Assembly (NCBI RefSeq): GCF_039403185.1
Contig: NZ_CP135047.1
Span: forward strand, 186,001 to 250,000
From: Buchnera aphidicola (Formosaphis micheliae)
Lineage (GTDB): Bacteria > Pseudomonadota > Gammaproteobacteria > Enterobacterales > Enterobacteriaceae
Length of the DNA stretch: 64,000 nt
Direction of reading: 5' to 3'
The notes beneath the pieces were generated by a model. It saw only the letters and a list, made by a program, of their open reading frames with translations. It made no database searches and was not told the origin of the DNA. Within the stretch, counting starts at the first letter, position 1; the number at the start of each line of letters is the position of its first letter. The position numbers and the translations under genes are program-made. Positions 10,193 through 20,357 of the stretch are shown here, piece after piece.

Positions 10193-10218
10193 GGTTTTAA
10201 TTTTCCTAAATTTATGCC

Positions 10219-10275
10219 AAAAAAAACCGCATTAGTTTAGATGCGGGCTTTTTATTTATATATAATTTTAGCCCG
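10219..10275 (-). promoter_or_regulatory. relic thr attenuator (terminator plus competing pairing)
   Basis: On the minus strand, just upstream of thrA, CCGCAT and ATGCGG (10241-10246 and 10227-10232) form a 6-bp hairpin followed by eight U. This has the sequence and position of the E. coli thr attenuator. An upstream CGGGCT (10270-10275) can pair with AGCCCG (10244-10249) as an alternative structure. The four codons before TAA that carry CGGGCT read R-T-S-G, reminiscent of the end of ThrL. No ATG-started Thr/Ile-rich leader ORF remains. Regulation is inferred. Confidence 0.75.
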
Positions 10276-11064
10276 AAGTACGTATATATATATATTATTT
10301 TTAAGATTATTTTTTTTGATATTGATCAGTTAGTATACATTAAAATATTTATCTTATTGATATGATGTTTATTTTTTGTTATTCAGATACATATTTTTTT
10401 GATATTATATATAATGTTAAATATTGATAATTGTAACATATTATTATTTTTTTATCTTTACTTTACTTATTTATCTTGATTGTACTTATATAATAAAGGT
10501 AATAATATAAGTTATTTTATTTTTAGAATTAATGAATTACTCTGATGATGTAATTAATTAATTGATTAATGTTATTAATAAACATAAATAGTTTGATAAA
10601 TGTTATGTCTAAAATTTTTATATGTTATATAAATTGATTTAAATATGATTTTTATATATGTAGAATATATATTAATAATTTATTGTTGATTTGAATATTA
10701 TTTTATTTAATGTGTTTAAAATAGATTATTTGTAATCTATTATTATTAGTATAATATGTATATTTATGTAATAAGATAAGATAATAATTAATTGGTACCT
10801 ATACAGTATAATATAGTAGTATATAAAAAATATATTGTAATTTTTCTATATTAAAATTATATATCTTTTAATAATAATTTATTTATTATCTATTTTTTTA
10901 TTTGTTTAATAATTATTAATAGAATTATATTATAAGTGATAGTATCATAGTATATTAATACTGTGTGGTTATACAATATTACTTGAAATTAATATAATAA
11001 TATCCAGTAAATATATATATAGAATAAACTAAATTTAATCTCATGATAAAAATACAATGTTTAT
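10276..11064. other. long intergenic region, no gene seen
   Basis: About 0.8 kb of extremely AT-rich DNA between thrA and dksA, which are both on the minus strand. It includes a short TA-dinucleotide run near 10283-10295. No ORF of note, RNA gene or clear pseudogene is visible. In the pea-aphid Buchnera I recall hpt, panC and panB at this position, so it is probably the eroded remains of these. Confidence 0.6.
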
Positions 11065-11096
11065 TAGTGAAATAGGATATATTTCCCATTTCACTA
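11065..11096 (-). terminator. hairpin downstream of dksA
   Basis: 9-bp inverted repeat TAGTGAAAT/ATTTCACTA (11065-11073 with 11088-11096), 27 bases beyond the dksA stop. The minus-strand downstream side lacks a clean U-tract, so it may be a weak terminator. Confidence 0.5.
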
Positions 11097-11122
11097 GTGG
11101 AAATTTTATATGTAATAAATCG

Positions 11123-11578
11123 TTAATTAGACATTTGTTTTTTACGAATTTCTTCTAGTGTTTTGCAATCTATACAAAGATTAGCTGTTGGTCTGGCCTC
11201 TAATCTACGTATACCTATTTCAATATTACAGGATTCACAATATCCAAAGTTTTGATTATCTATTTTTTTTAAAGTTTGTTTTATTTTTTTTATTAATTTA
11301 ATTTCTCGTGCTCGATTACGAAGTTCTATGCTAAATTCTTCTTCTTGTACAGCTCTATCAATTGGATCTGGAAAATTACTTGCTTTATCTGTCATATAAG
11401 TATTGGAATAATTAGTATCATTTTCTAATTGATTTTTCCATGCTTCAAGTATTTTTTTAAAATGATTTATTTGATATATATTCATATATTTTTCATCATT
11501 TTTTTCTTGATAAGGTAATACTCCTGCTATAGTAAGAATACTTAAAGAAGATGTTTTTCTTTTATTTATTTTTTTCAT
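11123..11578 (-). CDS. dksA: RNA polymerase-binding regulator DksA
   Basis: Binds the secondary channel of RNA polymerase and, with ppGpp, tunes rRNA and amino-acid promoters. The coiled-coil tip NFPDPIDRA keeps both acidic residues equivalent to E. coli D71 and D74. A four-cysteine zinc finger follows (CESC, then CIDC). The length of 151 residues equals E. coli. This makes it one of very few transcription regulators kept here; whether SpoT or RelA is present cannot be seen. Confidence 0.96.
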   Translation of the reverse strand: MKKINKRKTSSLSILTIAGVLPYQEKNDEKYMNIYQINHFKKILEAWKNQLENDTNYSNTYMTDKASNFPDPIDRAVQEEEFSIELRNRAREIKLIKKIKQTLKKIDNQNFGYCESCNIEIGIRRLEARPTANLCIDCKTLEEIRKKQMSN

Positions 11579-11837
11579 ATTTTTTTTCCTATATATATTT
11601 TTTTATTACAATTTTTTTAATTTATTTAACATATGATAGTATTTTATACTAAAAATATATTTGTGATATATATAATTTTTTTTCGTTTTTATAAATGTTT
11701 TAAAAAATAATATTATGTAAAAATTTTACATTTATTATAAAATGCAAAATATTTAATAAGTAATAAGTTGCATATTGTTTATAGTATTGAACTTCATAAA
11801 TTATATGTATATTTTTATTTAATAGAGAGATAAAAAT

Positions 11838-12635
11838 ATGAAATTTGCATTAGGTGTTGAATATAACGGCAGTAAATATCATGGATGGCAATATCAAAAA
11901 AAATACAGTAGTGTACAAGAAGAATTAGAGAAATCTATTTCACGTATAGCAAATCATAATATTACAACTGTATGTGCTGGAAGAACAGATGCTGGTGTTC
12001 ATAGTACTTTTCAAGTAGTGCATTTTGAAACAAGTGTAATTCGTTCAGATTATGCTTGGACTGTAGGTGTAAATAATTATTTACCCAAGGATATTTCTAT
12101 TTTGTGGGTTAAAAAAGTTCCTGAAGAGTTTAATGCACGTTACAGTGCATTGTCAAGAACATATCGTTATATAATTTATAATTATAAATTTCGGTCGTCA
12201 ATTTTAAATAATCAATTATTTCATGTTTATGAAGAATTAAATGTTAAAAATATGCATCAAGCAGGTCAATATTTAATAGGTGAACATGATTTTACATCAT
12301 TTAGAGGTGCTACATGTCAATCGAGTACTCCTTATCGTAAAGTTATGAATTTAATAGTGTTTCGTTTTAATAATTATATAATAATTGAAATTACAGCAAA
12401 TTCATTTTTATACCATATGGTTAGAAACATAGTAGGTTGTTTGCTGGAAGTTGGAAGAAATAGAAAGAAAATTGAATGGATATTAATGGTATTAAACACA
12501 AAAGATAGAAATAAAATAAATTACACTACTGTTAAAGCCGAAGGTTTATATTTAGTATCTATAGACTATCCAATTTGTTTTGATTTACCTAAGGCATCTG
12601 TAGGACCTATTTTTTGTCAAAATTTATGTAATTAA
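11838..12635 (+). CDS. truA: tRNA pseudouridine(38-40) synthase
   Basis: Isomerises uridines 38-40 in the anticodon stem-loop of many tRNAs. The catalytic Asp is in AGRTDAGVHS (around residue 60), followed by FNARYSALSRTYRY. LYHMVRNIVG is near the C-terminal third. The 265 residues compare well with E. coli (270). An AGAGAG RBS precedes ATG. It is divergent from dksA. Confidence 0.96.
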   Translation: MKFALGVEYNGSKYHGWQYQKKYSSVQEELEKSISRIANHNITTVCAGRTDAGVHSTFQVVHFETSVIRSDYAWTVGVNNYLPKDISILWVKKVPEEFNARYSALSRTYRYIIYNYKFRSSILNNQLFHVYEELNVKNMHQAGQYLIGEHDFTSFRGATCQSSTPYRKVMNLIVFRFNNYIIIEITANSFLYHMVRNIVGCLLEVGRNRKKIEWILMVLNTKDRNKINYTTVKAEGLYLVSIDYPICFDLPKASVGPIFCQNLCN

Positions 12636-12986
12636 AATGATTTTTTATTATGAAAAAATAAAATATTTTGTTTTTAATGTTAAATTAATTATTTTTTCTA
12701 ATATATAAGTATAAATATTAACAATATTTATATATAAAAATATATAAATTAATATCTATAAATATTTGTTGTTGATTTTTTATTATATTTTTTGAATGAT
12801 TATATTTTATAAAATAGATTAATATAAGTTTATATTTTTTTATTAGTTTGATTATGTGACTTTATTTTGTAAACTGTTATTGCAGAAAAAATATATTATA
12901 TAAAATTGGATGTTATTGGTGAATATAAAACAATATATTCTTGAATATATATTTAGGTATAGGATGTATTTTATGAGAATATTTAT
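12636..12986. other. intergenic, no gene seen
   Basis: About 350 bases of AT-rich spacer between truA and secA. I recall mrcB (a peptidoglycan glycosyltransferase/transpeptidase) here in the pea-aphid Buchnera. Nothing coding is visible now. It presumably carries the secA promoter, but no consensus pair was convincing. Confidence 0.55.
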
Positions 12987-15551
12987 ATGTTAATAAAAAT
13001 GTTATCTCAAATATTTAATACTGACAGTAATCGCAAGTTAAAATATATGCAAAAAATTGTTGATAAAATTAATGAGATGGAATCTAATTTTCAAAAAATG
13101 TCTGATGTAGTTTTAAAAAAACAAACTGAAAAATTTAAAATATTATTAAATAAAGGATATAGATTAGATGATTTGTTACCACAGGCGTTTGCTACGGTAA
13201 GAGAAGCGAGTAAACGTGTTTTTGGTATGCGTCATTTTGATGTGCAGATTTTAGGAGGGATAGTATTAAACAAACGATGCATTGCAGAAATGCGAACAGG
13301 AGAAGGAAAAACTTTAACAGCAACTTTACCTTCTTATTTACATGCTTTAAAAGGAAAAGGTGTTCATATAGTAACTATGAATGATTATTTAGCTGAACGT
13401 GATGCTAAAAAAAATAAACCTTTATTTAATTTTTTAGGGCTTACAGTTGGAATTAATATATCAGGTATGTCAATTGTATTGAAAAGAAAATCGTATTTAT
13501 CTGATATAACATATGGTACAAATAATGAATATGGATTTGATTATCTTCGAGATAATATGGTTTTTAATAGCTCTGATAAAGTTCAAAGAAGTTTATATTA
13601 TGCTTTAATTGATGAAGTAGATTCTATATTAATTGATGAAGCTCGTACTCCATTGATTATTTCTGGTCCTTCTGAAGATAATTCAATTGTGTATATGAAA
13701 ATTAATTCTATTATTTCTCAATTCATATTACAAGATACAACTGATATTAATAATATTAGTGGAAATGGAGATTATTATATTGATAGAAAACAAAAACAAG
13801 TTTTTTTCACTGAAAAAGGATTGATAAAAATAGAGAATTTATTAGTACATTATAAAATTATTAATGACAGTAATTCATTATATTCAGTAAATAATATAGC
13901 GTTAATGAATCATTTTATTGTTGCTTTACGAGCTAATATTTTATTTCATAAAGATGTTGATTACATTGTAAAAGATAGAAAAGTATTGTTAATAGATGAA
14001 CATACTGGAAGAATTATGTATGGTAGACGTTTGTCAGATGGTTTACATCAAGCTATTGAAGCTAAAGAGGGAGTAGATATTAATAATGAGAATCAAACAT
14101 TAGCATCTATTACATTTCAAAATTATTTTCGATTATATAAAAAAATATCAGGTATGACAGGTACAGCAATAACTGAATCTTTCGAATTTAGATCGATATA
14201 TAATTTAGACACTATCGTTATACCAACTAATTGTCCTATGGTAAGAAAAGATTTATCTGATGTTGTTTTTATGACAGAAAAAGAAAAGATAAATTCTGTT
14301 GTAAATGATATCAAGAAATGTGTTTTAAAAAAACAACCTATTTTAGTAGGAACTGCATCTATTGAAAAATCAGAAGTAATTTCTAAGAAATTAACACAAT
14401 TAAATATAAAACATAATGTTTTAAACGCTAAGTTTCATGAAAAAGAAGCTAAAATTATATCTGAAGCAGGAAAATTAGGGGCAGTTACTATAGCTACAAA
14501 CATGGCAGGAAGAGGAACAGATATAGTTTTAGGTGGAAGTATAGATGATAAAGTATATAATAATTTTAATGTAGATAGCAATCAGTTTCACGTTTTAAAA
14601 AAAAGATGGATTAAAAAGCATAAAACTGTATTATCTGTAGGTGGTTTACATGTAATTGGAACAGAACGGCATGAATCTAGAAGAATTGATAATCAATTAA
14701 GAGGTAGATCAGGTCGACAAGGAGATCTCGGTTCTTCACGTTTTTATTTATCTATGGAAGATTCTTTAATGAAAATGTTTCTTTCAGATCGTATTTTATC
14801 AATGATAAAAAAATTTAATATTAAACCAGGTACAGAAATTACGCATCCTTTTATTACTAAAAGTATAGCTCACGCTCAAAAAAAAATTGAAAATTATAAT
14901 TTTGATATTCGTAGACAACTTTTAGAGTATGATGATGTAATTAACGAACAGCGTCGTGTTATTTTTATTGAGAGAAATACCATAATAAATACAATAGATA
15001 TTAGTTCAACTATTAAATATATTTTAAAAGATATTTTAAATGTTATTATTGATTCTTATAAATTTAATAAAAATTTTAAAAAAAATTGTTATTTATTAGA
15101 TTTAGAAAAGCATATTAATAGGGATTTTAATGTTAAATTAGTGTATTCAAGATATCTATTTAATAAAGATGTTTTGTACAGTAATAAAATTAACGATTTG
15201 ATTATTAAACAAATAAGATTAAATTATTCTAAAAAAGAAAATTTAATTGGATTTGATAATATGAGAAAATTAGAGAGATCAGTTATGTTACATACTTTAG
15301 ATTTGTTTTGGCAGGAACATTTGTTAATGATGGATAATTTAAGACAAGGCATTCACTTAAGAAGTTATGCGAGAAAAGATCCCCGTCAAGAATATAAAAA
15401 AGAAGCTTTTAATTTATTTTCTTCTATGTTGGCGTATTTAAAATATGAAGTATCTGTTATTTTAAGTAGTTTAAATATAAATAAATTAAGTAAAGAAAAT
15501 ACAACCGGAGATAGTTTGTATAATTTTAAAAATTGGCAACAGGTTATATAA
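12987..15551 (+). CDS. secA: preprotein translocase ATPase SecA, lacking the C-terminal zinc domain
   Basis: Motor that drives unfolded preproteins through SecYEG at the inner membrane. Walker A MRTGEGKT (around residues 102-109) and the DEAD-like [17 protein letters not shown] are intact. So are the motif [19 protein letters not shown] and [11 protein letters not shown]. The N-terminus [10 protein letters not shown] matches E. coli. At 854 residues it is about 47 shorter than E. coli; the protein ends NWQQVI with no Cys-rich zinc-binding tail. BamA and DegP in this window are likely clients. Confidence 0.97.
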   Translation: MLIKMLSQIFNTDSNRKLKYMQKIVDKINEMESNFQKMSDVVLKKQTEKFKILLNKGYRLDDLLPQAFATVREASKRVFGMRHFDVQILGGIVLNKRCIAEMRTGEGKTLTATLPSYLHALKGKGVHIVTMNDYLAERDAKKNKPLFNFLGLTVGINISGMSIVLKRKSYLSDITYGTNNEYGFDYLRDNMVFNSSDKVQRSLYYALIDEVDSILIDEARTPLIISGPSEDNSIVYMKINSIISQFILQDTTDINNISGNGDYYIDRKQKQVFFTEKGLIKIENLLVHYKIINDSNSLYSVNNIALMNHFIVALRANILFHKDVDYIVKDRKVLLIDEHTGRIMYGRRLSDGLHQAIEAKEGVDINNENQTLASITFQNYFRLYKKISGMTGTAITESFEFRSIYNLDTIVIPTNCPMVRKDLSDVVFMTEKEKINSVVNDIKKCVLKKQPILVGTASIEKSEVISKKLTQLNIKHNVLNAKFHEKEAKIISEAGKLGAVTIATNMAGRGTDIVLGGSIDDKVYNNFNVDSNQFHVLKKRWIKKHKTVLSVGGLHVIGTERHESRRIDNQLRGRSGRQGDLGSSRFYLSMEDSLMKMFLSDRILSMIKKFNIKPGTEITHPFITKSIAHAQKKIENYNFDIRRQLLEYDDVINEQRRVIFIERNTIINTIDISSTIKYILKDILNVIIDSYKFNKNFKKNCYLLDLEKHINRDFNVKLVYSRYLFNKDVLYSNKINDLIIKQIRLNYSKKENLIGFDNMRKLERSVMLHTLDLFWQEHLLMMDNLRQGIHLRSYARKDPRQEYKKEAFNLFSSMLAYLKYEVSVILSSLNINKLSKENTTGDSLYNFKNWQQVI

Positions 15552-16159
15552 TATATTTATTTGAATTTTTTTATATGTAGTAATTTTTTTATATATATTA
15601 AGTGTAATAAACTGTGTATAGAGATATATTTAGTAGATGATAAAATATAGATTTTTTTAAATAATAAACATTATAATATAGGTATATAAGAAATAAATTT
15701 ATTAATTTAAATGAATTTTCATTAGTATAAATGTTTATAAGATAAAAAATCTTTTTTAAAAAATATGTCAATGTACTTATTTAATATATGTTTTAAAAAT
15801 TGTTAAATATATTAAATATTTATTTTATGTATCGGTATTATTAGAATCTATATTGTATAAAAAGAATTTTTTTTAGTTTTTAAATTATTAGGATAGTGAT
15901 TATTTTTCTACATTATAATAATGGAGTAATCATTTTTTAGTTATAAGTATTTTACAGATAACATTGATAATGTAATAAGTTATATAATTTAAATATATTT
16001 TTTTATTTATTTGTATTAATGAAATTGTTTAAATAGTACTTAATATTATATGTTATGATCTATATATTTATTAAATTATTATGATTTTAATTAATTATTT
16101 TAATAGTTATTAATCAACAAATTAATTTTATTTTTATGAAATTAGGAATAATTTATATA
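15552..16159. other. long intergenic region, no gene seen
   Basis: About 0.6 kb of AT-rich DNA between secA and guaC on the same strand. No ORF, RNA gene or repeat was recognised. I recall mutT in this interval in the pea-aphid Buchnera, and it is absent here. Confidence 0.55.
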
Positions 16160-17200
16160 ATGCGTATTGAAGAAGATATAAAATTGGGATTTAAAGATGT
16201 TCTGATTCGTCCTAAACGATCCACTTTAACGAGTAGATCACAAGTAGATTTGGAGAGAAAATTTGTTTTTAAACATTCCAAACAAATATGGTCTGGAATA
16301 CCTATTATTGCTGCTAATATGGATACTATAGGTACTTTTTCTATGGTTAAGTCATTATCTAATTTTAACATATTAACAGCAGTGCATAAATATTATTCTA
16401 TTGTTGAATGGGATAATTTTATTAATAGTGTATCAAAGCAAATGTTGAAATATGTTATAGTATCTACAGGTATTTCTGATGTAGATTTTATAAAAATTAA
16501 AGAAATTTTTTCGTTATCATTAGATTTACAGTATATTTGTATAGATGTTGCTAATGGTTATTCTGAACATTTTATTTATTTTTTAAAAAAAATTCGTGAT
16601 TTTTTTCCAGATAAAACAATTTGCGCAGGTAATGTAGTCACAGGAGAAATGGTTGAAGAATTAATTTTATCGGGCGCTGACATTGTAAAAGTAGGTATTG
16701 GTCCAGGTTCTGTATGTACTACTCGACTTAAAACTGGAATAGGTTATCCACAATTATCAGCTATTATAGAATGTTCTGATGCAGCTCATGGATTAGGAGG
16801 TAGGATTATTAGTGACGGGGGATGTATTTTTTCAGGAGATATTGCAAAAGCTTTTGGGGGAGGTGCTGATTTTGTAATGCTTGGTGGTATGTTGGCTGGT
16901 CACATGGAATGTGAAGGTAAAATTATTAAAGAAAATGAAAAAAAAATTATGTTATTTTATGGTATGAGTTCATCATCTGCAATGAATCGTTATATAGGAA
17001 GAGTAGCGGACTATAGATCTGTAGAGGGAAAAACTGTAAAAATATTATACCGTGGTTCAGTAAGTGTCTCTATACGAGATATTTTAGGAGGATTACGATC
17101 TTCTTGTACTTATGTAGGAGCAGAAAGTTTGAAAGAATTAACAAAAAGAACTACGTTTATACGTGTATCTGAACAAGAGAATCATATTTTTAATAATTAA
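16160..17200 (+). CDS. guaC: GMP reductase
   Basis: NADPH-dependent reductive deamination of GMP to IMP, linking guanine and adenine nucleotide pools. It is an IMPDH-fold TIM barrel. The catalytic Cys is in GPGSVCTTR, the flap SDGGC and the [11 protein letters not shown] loop are conserved, and the C-terminal [12 protein letters not shown] matches E. coli. The ATG at 16160 (MRIEED) is chosen because it is the family N-terminus; an ATG 24 bases upstream would add eight residues with no homology. The result is 346 residues. The Gpt salvage enzyme in this window feeds the same pool. Confidence 0.95.
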   Translation: MRIEEDIKLGFKDVLIRPKRSTLTSRSQVDLERKFVFKHSKQIWSGIPIIAANMDTIGTFSMVKSLSNFNILTAVHKYYSIVEWDNFINSVSKQMLKYVIVSTGISDVDFIKIKEIFSLSLDLQYICIDVANGYSEHFIYFLKKIRDFFPDKTICAGNVVTGEMVEELILSGADIVKVGIGPGSVCTTRLKTGIGYPQLSAIIECSDAAHGLGGRIISDGGCIFSGDIAKAFGGGADFVMLGGMLAGHMECEGKIIKENEKKIMLFYGMSSSSAMNRYIGRVADYRSVEGKTVKILYRGSVSVSIRDILGGLRSSCTYVGAESLKELTKRTTFIRVSEQENHIFNN

Positions 17201-17671
17201 TTATATTTTATTAATGAATCTATAATTATATGTACAAAAATATATTTTTAAATAAAAAATATTTATATTATGAAAACAATTATTATAAAACTAAAGAAAT
17301 ATTTTTTTATATATATTAATTCAATGTATTTATATGTTTTAGGTAATAAATGAATAAATTGATATGATTTATTTTAATTTTTATAGATTTTCTTTGTTTT
17401 TACCTTTCTTAATTATATATTACATTAATTATTTTAGCTGCATAAACATTTTTTGTTTAATATAAATTAATTTAGTTAATTAATTTTAAAATATAAAGTT
17501 GATATTTTTTTATGTATGTTTATATATAATTAATAATATGGTTAAAATTTTATAAATAAAAAACACACGATTAGTTAAATTTAATTCAGTTAATTTTAAT
17601 GAATATATATGTATATCATTTTTTTTTATAATATATTAATGGTATTAATATAAAAGTAAGGAATAATGTGT
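17201..17671. other. intergenic, no gene seen
   Basis: About 470 bases of AT-rich DNA upstream of the aceEF-lpd operon. No pdhR-like regulator gene and no recognisable operator were found. It must hold the operon promoter, but I could not place it. Confidence 0.55.
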
Positions 17672-20341
17672 ATGTCAAAAAATTTCATTAAGGATGAAGA
17701 TCCTATTGAAACTCATGATTGGATTGAGTCACTTGAGTCAGTAATAAAGAAAGAAGGTGTAAATAGGGCAAAATATTTAATTAATTGTCTTCTTAATAGA
17801 GCAAAAAAATACGATATCAATTTTTTTGAAAAACATTTTGTAAATGACTATATTAATACTATTCCTATCGAAGATGAGCCAGTTTATCCCGGTAATTTAA
17901 TTTTAGAAGAACGTATTTTGTCTTTTGTGTGTTGGAATGCAATTATGATGGTATTACGTGCTTCGAAAAAAAAATTGGATCTAGGTGGTCATTTATCTTC
18001 GTTTCAATCATCGGCAGCATTATATGAAGTTTGTTTTAATCATTTTTTTAAGGCACATAATAAATATGATGGAGGAGATTTAGTATATTTTCAAGGGCAT
18101 ATTACACCAGGTATATATTCTCGCGCTTTTATTGAAGGAAGATTACTTAAAGAACAAATAGATAATTTTAGACAGGAGGTAGATGGTAAGGGTTTGCCTT
18201 CATATCCACATCCCAAATTAATGCCAAATTTTTGGCAATTTCCTACTGTGTCTATGGGATTAGGTCCTTTTTGTGCTATATATCAAGCTAAATTTTTAAA
18301 ATATTTACATAATAGAGGATTAAAAGATACATCTCATCAAACGGTGTATGCTTTTTTAGGAGATGGAGAAATGGATGAACCAGAATCTAAAGGAGGTATT
18401 TCTATAGCATCACGAGAAAAATTAGATAATTTGATTTTTGTAATTAATTGTAATTTGCAAAGATTAGATGGTCCAGTAATAGGAAATGGAAAAATTATTA
18501 ATGAATTAGAAAGTATTTTTCGTGGAGCAGGTTGGAAAGTTATTAAAGTTATTTGGGGTAGTGCTTGGGATAAGTTATTGAAAAAAGATGCAAGTGGTAA
18601 ATTAATTAAATTAATGAATGAAACTTTAGATGGGGATTATCAGACTTTTAAATCAAAGAATGGAGCGTATGTAAGAGAACATTTTTTTGGTAAATATAGA
18701 GAAACTATGAAATTAGTACAATCTATGACAGATGCACAAATTTGGGAATTAAATAGGGGAGGTCATGATATAAAAAAAATATACGCTGCTTTTAAAAAAG
18801 CTCAAGAAACTAAAGAAAAACCTGTTGTTATTTTAGCGCATACAATTAAAGGATATGGTTTAGGATCTATAGCAGAAGGAAAGAATATTGCTCATCAAAT
18901 AAAAAAAATGGACATAGAAGGTATTTCATATATTCGAAATAAATTTAATATTCCAGTAAAAGACAATGAGTTAGAAAGTTTACCTTATGTAACATTTTGT
19001 AAAAATGATCCTGAGTATCATTATCTTCATGATAGACGAAAAAGTTTAGGAGGTTATTTGCCCGTTCGATTTCCTACTTTTACGGAAGATTTAGTATTAC
19101 CTACTTTAAATGATTTTCAATCATTATTACAAGAACAAAAAAAAGATATTTCCACTACTATTGCTTTTGTACGAATCCTTAATATTATGTTAAAAAAAAA
19201 ATCTATTAAAGAACGTATAGTTCCCATTATAGCAGATGAAGCTCGTACATTTGGTATGGAAGGTTTATTTCGTACAATAGGTATTTATAGTTTAGAAGGA
19301 CAAAAATACACACCTCAAGATAGAGATCAATTAGCTTATTATCGAGAGGACAAAAAAGGTCAAATATTACAAGAAGGTATTAATGAATTAGGAGCAGCAT
19401 CTTCTTGGTTGTCTGCTGCAACTTCTTATAGTACAAATAATTTTCCTATGATTCCGTTTTATATTTATTATTCTATTTTTGGTTTTCAAAGAATAGGTGA
19501 TTTGTTTTGGGCTGCAGGTGATCAACAGGCTAGAGGTTTTTTAATTGGAGGAACTTCAGGTAGAACTACATTGAACGGAGAGGGATTACAACATGAAGAT
19601 GGTCATAGTCATATTCAATCATTAACTATTCCTAATTGTATTTCGTACGATCCAACATATGCTTATGAAATAGCTGTGATTATATGTGATGGTTTGCAGC
19701 GTATGTATGGGCCTAAACAAGAAAATATATATTATTACATTACAACTTTAAATGAAAATTATTCTATGCCAACTATGCCTGTAGGTGTAGAAAAAGGTAT
19801 TTGTAAAGGAATTTATAAATTAAAAACTATTGTTGGAAGCACTAAAATTCATATTCAGTTGCTGGGTTCTGGAGCTATATTAAGAAACATATGTATGGCT
19901 TCTAAAATTTTATTAGATGATTACGGAATTGGATCGGATATATATAGTGTCACTTCTTTTACAGAACTTGCACGTGATGGACAAGATTGTGATAGATGGC
20001 ATATGTTACATCCAACTTCTAAGATATATAAAATTCCTTATATTACAAAAGTGATGAATAAATATCCTGCTATAGCAGCAACTGATTATATGAAATTATT
20101 TGCGGAACAAGTTCGTGCATATGTACCATCTATTACATATAAAGTATTGGGTACAGATGGTTTTGGTCGTTCTGATAGTAGAGAAAAATTACGTAATTAT
20201 TTTGAAATTGATGAATATCATATAGTAGTGGCATCTTTAGGTGAATTATCTAAATTGGGTCAAATTAATAAACAGGTTGTTGCTGATGCAATTAGTAAAT
20301 ATAATGTTAAAACTAATAGAATTAATCCACGTTTGGCATAA
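17672..20341 (+). CDS. aceE: pyruvate dehydrogenase E1
   Basis: Homodimeric, thiamine-diphosphate-dependent decarboxylase that transfers acetyl groups from pyruvate to the E2 lipoyl arm. The TPP motif begins at GDGEMDEPESKG and ends near NCNLQRLDGPV. Other conserved blocks are FQGHITPGIYSRAF, QDRDQLAYYREDKKG and GEGLQHEDGHSHIQS. The ATG at 17672 (MSKNF) is preferred to the one 6 bases upstream, because AAGGA then has about 9-bp spacing and the E. coli protein starts at the same place. It is about 889 residues. A run of ten A lies at 19192-19201 without breaking the frame. aceF follows 16 bases later. Confidence 0.97.
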   Translation: MSKNFIKDEDPIETHDWIESLESVIKKEGVNRAKYLINCLLNRAKKYDINFFEKHFVNDYINTIPIEDEPVYPGNLILEERILSFVCWNAIMMVLRASKKKLDLGGHLSSFQSSAALYEVCFNHFFKAHNKYDGGDLVYFQGHITPGIYSRAFIEGRLLKEQIDNFRQEVDGKGLPSYPHPKLMPNFWQFPTVSMGLGPFCAIYQAKFLKYLHNRGLKDTSHQTVYAFLGDGEMDEPESKGGISIASREKLDNLIFVINCNLQRLDGPVIGNGKIINELESIFRGAGWKVIKVIWGSAWDKLLKKDASGKLIKLMNETLDGDYQTFKSKNGAYVREHFFGKYRETMKLVQSMTDAQIWELNRGGHDIKKIYAAFKKAQETKEKPVVILAHTIKGYGLGSIAEGKNIAHQIKKMDIEGISYIRNKFNIPVKDNELESLPYVTFCKNDPEYHYLHDRRKSLGGYLPVRFPTFTEDLVLPTLNDFQSLLQEQKKDISTTIAFVRILNIMLKKKSIKERIVPIIADEARTFGMEGLFRTIGIYSLEGQKYTPQDRDQLAYYREDKKGQILQEGINELGAASSWLSAATSYSTNNFPMIPFYIYYSIFGFQRIGDLFWAAGDQQARGFLIGGTSGRTTLNGEGLQHEDGHSHIQSLTIPNCISYDPTYAYEIAVIICDGLQRMYGPKQENIYYYITTLNENYSMPTMPVGVEKGICKGIYKLKTIVGSTKIHIQLLGSGAILRNICMASKILLDDYGIGSDIYSVTSFTELARDGQDCDRWHMLHPTSKIYKIPYITKVMNKYPAIAATDYMKLFAEQVRAYVPSITYKVLGTDGFGRSDSREKLRNYFEIDEYHIVVASLGELSKLGQINKQVVADAISKYNVKTNRINPRLA

Positions 20342-20357
20342 TATATTGGAGGAATGA

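Noticed and set aside
10283-10295. TA-dinucleotide run as a possible functional repeat
   Set aside because: Short TA runs occur in many intergenic stretches here and follow from base composition.
19192-19201. A10 tract in aceE as a frameshift
   Set aside because: The frame continues correctly through it with full homology on both sides, so there is no genomic disruption.
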